Shown one piece after another: positions 21,540-24,343 of a stretch of DNA of 24,343 nucleotides. Where the stretch lies: positions 1 through 24,343 of the forward strand of contig CAAEUZ010000077.1 of the NCBI GenBank assembly GCA_900759385.1, given 5' to 3'. A program made the position numbers and the translations under genes. Origin of the DNA: an uncultured Oscillospiraceae bacterium (GTDB lineage: Bacteria; Bacillota; Clostridia; Oscillospirales; Oscillospiraceae). Each line of letters begins with the position of its first letter. Positions within the stretch are counted from its first letter, which is position 1. The notes beneath the pieces are model-generated. The model was not told where the DNA came from. It saw nothing but the letters and a program-made list of their open reading frames with translations, and searched no databases.

Positions 21540-21565
21540 ATACCCATACCCCTATAGGTATATGA
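21536..21565. promoter_or_regulatory. CsoR-like operator dyad at the metal ATPase promoter
   Basis: A perfect 9-bp inverted repeat, TCATATACC (21536-21544) and GGTATATGA (21557-21565), surrounds a core that itself contains ATACCCCTATAGGTAT (21546-21561). The C-run/G-run flanked by ATAC/GTAT is the hallmark of CsoR/RcnR/FrmR-family operators. It overlaps the -10, the start site and the first bases of the ribosome binding site, so a bound repressor would block transcription. The CsoR-type gene 0.9 kb upstream is the obvious candidate. Confidence 0.7.
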
Positions 21566-21576
21566 GGTGGTGCGAC

Positions 21577-23466
21577 ATGAAAAATGCCCGTGATAAATTT
21601 GCCTCTGCGATCGAGGCGCTGCTCGGCTGGGGCGGTACGAAACGGGAGGTTATCTGCCTTGTCATAGGCGGGATCTCTCTGCTCATCAGCCTCTTTGACC
21701 TGGTGCCGCTGCCGTTTGACGCGGCGTGGGCGGCCATTATCCTCTGCGGCGTGCCGATAGTGCTTGAGGCCGTGGTGGGACTGGTGACGGCCTTTGACAT
21801 CAAGGCGGACGTACTGGTATCGCTGGCGCTGATAGCTTCGGTCATAACAGGGGAGGACTTTGCGGCCGGTGAGGTGGCCTTCATAATGCAGCTGGGCGCC
21901 CTGTTGGAGGACCTGACAGTAGCCAAGGCGCGCGCCGGCATAGAGCGCCTCGTCCAGCTGACGCCGCAGACGGCGCGGCGCATAACGGTGGACGGAGAGG
22001 AGATCATCCCCGCTCAGCAGGTTATGGTGGACGATGTACTGCGCGTGCTGCCCGGCGAGACAATACCGGCCGACGGCGTCATAATATCCGGGGAGACTTC
22101 GGTGGACCAGAGCGTCATGACCGGTGAAAGCCTGCCCATGGACAAGAGCGTGGGCGACGAGGTCAGCAGCGGCACCGTGAACCGCTTCGGCTCGTTTGAC
22201 ATGCGCGCCACCCGCGTGGGTGAGGACAGCTCCATACAGCGCATGATACGCCTGGTTCAGAGCGCGGACGCCGGCAAGGCGAAGATAGTTGGCCTGGCCG
22301 ACCGCTGGGCGACGTGGATAGTGGTTATAGCGCTTACGGCGGCGGCCATCACCTGGGCGGTTACGGGCATCATCCTCCGCGCCGTGACCATTCTCGTCGT
22401 GTTCTGCCCCTGTGCGCTGGTGCTGGCGACGCCCACTGCAATCATGGCTGCAATCGGCAACGCCACCAAACACGGCTTCCTGGTGCGCGAGGGTGATGCG
22501 CTGGAGCGCCTGGCCGGCGTGCAGCATGTGTGCTTTGACAAGACCGGCACGCTCACGCGGGGCGAGCTGCGTGTGTATGCAATAAAGAGCTTCCTCGAGG
22601 ATATCGGCGACGAAGAGCTGTATTCGCTCGCGGCCGGTGCGGAAAAGCGCAGCGAGCACCCGCTGGGAAAGGCTATAGTTGAGTGCTGCCGCGAGGCAGA
22701 GCAGGATGTCTATGACTGCGGCGGCTTTGAGATGATACCCGGACGCGGCGTCAAGGCCATGGTTGACGGAAGACGCGTATTGGCCGGACGCCCAGAGCTG
22801 TTGTCGGACGAGGGCGTGGCCCTGGGCACGGACATCACATCTGTGGCACAGAAATACGCCGGGGAAGGCTGCACGACTGTTTTCCTCGCTGTTGACGGCG
22901 CCGCCGCGGGGTTCATCGCACTGGCTGACACTTTGCGCGAGGATGCGGCCGGAGTTATAAGCGCCGTCAAGGCCGCCGGGGTGAAGCCCGTGCTGCTGAC
23001 AGGAGACCATCCCGGCGCGGCCACGGCCATAGCCGGGAGCGTGGGCATCGACGAGGTGCACGCCGAGTGCCTGCCGCAGGACAAGATAAGGTACATAGAC
23101 GAGTATCACGCCTCCGGCGGGGTGTGCATGATTGGCGACGGCATCAACGACGCGCCGGCCCTGAAACGTGCCGATACAGGCATTGCCATGGGCGGCGTGG
23201 GCAGCGATATCGCTATTGACGCCGCAGATATCGCCCTGGTCAATGACGACATAGCCGAGCTGCCGCATTTGCTCAGGCTCAGCAAACGCATGATGAAGAC
23301 GATAAAGCTCAATATCGCCTTCTCCATGTGCCTGAATTTCCTCGCCATCGGGCTCGCCATCCCGGGCATACTGGGCCCCGTGGTTGGCGCCCTGGTACAC
23401 AACGCAGGCAGCGTGCTGGTCATCATAAACTCCTCGCTCCTGCTGGGCTGGAAATCCCGCGGCTGA
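21577..23466 (+). CDS. P1B-type heavy-metal-translocating ATPase
   Basis: ATG 21577 has GAGGTGG 6 bases upstream. The 629-residue protein lacks an N-terminal CxxC metal-binding domain and starts directly with transmembrane helices. It has the actuator TGES (VMTGESLPMDK), the membrane metal site CPC (VVFCPCALVLATPTA, about residue 277), the phosphorylation site DKTGTLT (Asp near 320), the P1B His-Pro (KRSEHPLGKAI, about 360), TGD and GDGINDAPALKRAD (about 518). The last helix reads LVHNAGSVLVIINSSLLL; the HNAGS there is neither the usual Zn/Cd DxG nor the Cu-type MxxS, so the ion is uncertain. It exports a soft or transition metal using ATP, and a CsoR-like dyad at its promoter suggests copper-responsive or similar control. 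Confidence 0.93.
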   Translation: MKNARDKFASAIEALLGWGGTKREVICLVIGGISLLISLFDLVPLPFDAAWAAIILCGVPIVLEAVVGLVTAFDIKADVLVSLALIASVITGEDFAAGEVAFIMQLGALLEDLTVAKARAGIERLVQLTPQTARRITVDGEEIIPAQQVMVDDVLRVLPGETIPADGVIISGETSVDQSVMTGESLPMDKSVGDEVSSGTVNRFGSFDMRATRVGEDSSIQRMIRLVQSADAGKAKIVGLADRWATWIVVIALTAAAITWAVTGIILRAVTILVVFCPCALVLATPTAIMAAIGNATKHGFLVREGDALERLAGVQHVCFDKTGTLTRGELRVYAIKSFLEDIGDEELYSLAAGAEKRSEHPLGKAIVECCREAEQDVYDCGGFEMIPGRGVKAMVDGRRVLAGRPELLSDEGVALGTDITSVAQKYAGEGCTTVFLAVDGAAAGFIALADTLREDAAGVISAVKAAGVKPVLLTGDHPGAATAIAGSVGIDEVHAECLPQDKIRYIDEYHASGGVCMIGDGINDAPALKRADTGIAMGGVGSDIAIDAADIALVNDDIAELPHLLRLSKRMMKTIKLNIAFSMCLNFLAIGLAIPGILGPVVGALVHNAGSVLVIINSSLLLGWKSRG

Positions 23467-23515
23467 TACATAACCACTGGATGCCACAGGAAGCGATTAT
23501 GCGTATGAAATAGTT

Positions 23516-23539
23516 AAAGCCCGCCTTTCGGCGGGCTTT
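23516..23539. terminator. Bidirectional terminator after the metal ATPase gene
   Basis: AAAGCCCGCC-TTTC-GGCGGGCTTT is a perfect 10-bp stem with a TTT tail (then GCG). It lies between the convergent ATPase and hypothetical genes and probably serves both. Confidence 0.75.
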
Positions 23540-23563
23540 GCGTTAAAAACAGCAGTGATAATT

Positions 23564-24079
23564 TCAGTCCAGGTCGATGATTTTATGTGAGCCATCCTCA
23601 GTTATAACGGTTAAGCACCCGTCGCTTTCGAGCTTGCTCAAATCAATGAATATTGAACCTGAAAACGAGCCAAGAGCAATCTCATCAAATTGTATGTCCG
23701 GATTTGCTGCCGGGTGATACGATGCGCGCAGGGGGATAAGAGCACTGATTCCATGTACTTCTATCCCTGTGCCTGTGGTATTGACGCTTAAACCATCATC
23801 ACTGCAAGCAAACAGCCGAAACGGAGCGTATTTTTCACCTTCAGGGTAATTAATTGATACAGTTGCAGAAATATTTTTTCCTTCCAACGATATGCCGTTG
23901 TTCTCAATAAATCTCGCGCACTCGATCCCGCTTCCCTCGAAGCTTTGAGCCCGGTCTTCGGCCTCTATGGCAACCCCTGTATTGTGCTGGTCAGAATAAA
24001 AGATGTATTCTTTGCTATAAGGCAGCACAAACGTTGTTGATGTGCCTTCCTGAAACTGTGTGCTTTGCTCGATGTTCAT
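23564..24079 (-). CDS. Hypothetical protein, no recognised family
   Basis: A 171-residue frame on the minus strand begins MNIEQSTQFQEGTSTTFVLP and ends GSHKIIDLD. A stop codon (TGA) lies only 4 codons upstream of the ATG and no ribosome binding site precedes it. The sequence is acidic and rich in beta-strand patterns (TTFVLPYSKEYIFYSD, ISATVSINYPEG, SGSIFIDLSKL), as in an extracellular beta-sandwich, yet has no signal peptide or membrane helix. The DNA is more AT-rich than its neighbours. It may be the 3' part of a once longer secreted or lipoprotein gene, or an acquired orphan. I assign no function. Confidence 0.55.
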   Translation of the reverse strand: MNIEQSTQFQEGTSTTFVLPYSKEYIFYSDQHNTGVAIEAEDRAQSFEGSGIECARFIENNGISLEGKNISATVSINYPEGEKYAPFRLFACSDDGLSVNTTGTGIEVHGISALIPLRASYHPAANPDIQFDEIALGSFSGSIFIDLSKLESDGCLTVITEDGSHKIIDLD

Positions 24080-24201
24080 ATAAGCTTTTTGTCAAAACTT
24101 GGTGGCTGTGTATAAAATAGTTTGGCTTCCAGGAATGCTCAATGCAGCTGCTATATAACAGCGACATAAATACTGGAGCTCATCAGAGGACAGAAATAAA
24201 A

Positions 24202-24232
24202 GCACCCCGTTTGCCGATTGCAAACGGGGTGC
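24202..24232 (-). terminator. Terminator of the right-edge glycine-rich gene
   Basis: GCACCCCGTTTGC-(5-base loop)-GCAAACGGGGTGC is a perfect 13-bp stem. On the minus strand it is followed by TTTTATTT, so it ends transcription entering from the right-hand gene (stop at 24260-24262). The 24080-24201 stretch between it and the hypothetical gene shows no further clear element. Confidence 0.88.
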
Positions 24233-24259
24233 AGCAATATGTATGGCAGTTAGTGTGCC

Positions 24260-24343
24260 TATCTGCGGCCGCCGCCGCCACCGGCACGTCCGCCTCCGCC
24301 GAAGCCGCCGCCGCGGAAACCTCCTCCGCCAAAGCCGCCGCCG
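24260..24343 (-). CDS. C-terminal end of a glycine-rich protein (partial)
   Basis: Only the last 27 codons are in the window, reading on the minus strand as Gly runs broken by Phe and Arg (GGGFGGGGFRGGGFGGGG, then RAGGGGGRR) to TAG 24262-24260. Such tails are typical of TPM-domain (YgcG-like) or DUF2207 membrane proteins of Firmicutes, but any glycine-rich protein is possible. The perfect terminator at 24202-24232 supports a real gene end here. Confidence 0.6.

Noticed and set aside
21523..23487. A 654-codon minus-strand frame opposite the metal ATPase
   Set aside because: His/Gly/Arg/Ala-rich translation typical of antisense high-GC frames; the opposite strand encodes an intact P1B ATPase with all motifs.
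24260..24343. The GCC/GGC repeats at the right edge as a simple DNA repeat
   Set aside because: Read on the minus strand they encode a glycine-rich protein end with a stop codon and a perfect terminator, so a coding origin is more likely.

Overview
The window looks like chromosomal DNA of a high-GC Clostridia/Oscillospirales-type Firmicute. This is inferred from strong Shine-Dalgarno sequences (AGGAGG/GGAGG), SigA-like promoters, XRE/CsoR/LysR regulators, a THF riboswitch in front of an ECF folate S-component, a clostridial-type class D beta-lactamase and DUF1538/PII genes. No rRNA, tRNA, CRISPR array or transposase is visible. Most of the DNA is GC-rich. The lipoprotein/beta-lactamase pair (about 5.9-7.8 kb), the spacer at 11.5-11.9 kb and the orphan gene at 23.6-24.1 kb are visibly more AT-rich.

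Layout, left to right. (1) 1-3431, minus: an ABC exporter operon of ATPase, permease fused to an M1-type metallopeptidase, and a second permease that runs off the window. (2) 3569-3706, plus: a short NTF2-like remnant ending at a terminator. (3) 3751-5845, minus: an OmpR-type response regulator and its histidine kinase. (4) 5941-7594, minus: a lipoprotein and a class D beta-lactamase in one operon, whose promoter carries a dyad exactly in its spacer. (5) 7804-9168, minus: an RlmD/TrmA-type RNA methyltransferase. (6) 9261-10568, plus: a CapA-like protein with a degraded metal site. (7) 10609-11511, minus: a LysR regulator, divergent across an AT-rich spacer from (8) 11875-15302, plus: panB, a frameshifted DUF1097 membrane protein, a PLP aminotransferase and a cyclase-family hydrolase. 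(9) 15310-16149: promoter, structured leader, THF riboswitch and folT. (10) 16215-16856: a nucleotidyltransferase, convergent with (11) an AlaX-type tRNA-editing protein. (12) 18153-20649, plus: a DUF1538 membrane protein, a tandem PII-like protein and a CsoR-family repressor. (13) 20823-21416: an XRE regulator with a Gly/Ala-rich repeat tail. (14) 21577-23466: a P1B metal ATPase with a CsoR-like dyad at its promoter. (15) 23564-24079, minus: an orphan hypothetical gene. (16) The Gly-rich C-terminus of a protein cut by the window edge.

Most interesting points. The panB operon has no panC or panD beside it and is followed by a folate-responsive folate transporter; PanB uses 5,10-methylene-THF, so the neighbourhood suggests an undescribed folate-dependent one-carbon or keto-acid pathway under LysR control. 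The riboswitch appears to regulate by mimicry: a segment of the aptamer nearly copies the downstream Shine-Dalgarno arm, so the same anti-SD can pair with either. The DUF1538/PII operon looks like a transporter-PII pair analogous in layout to AmtB-GlnK; its PII gene is an in-frame fusion that retains an intact internal ribosome binding site. All functional names come from motif reading by eye; no database search was run.
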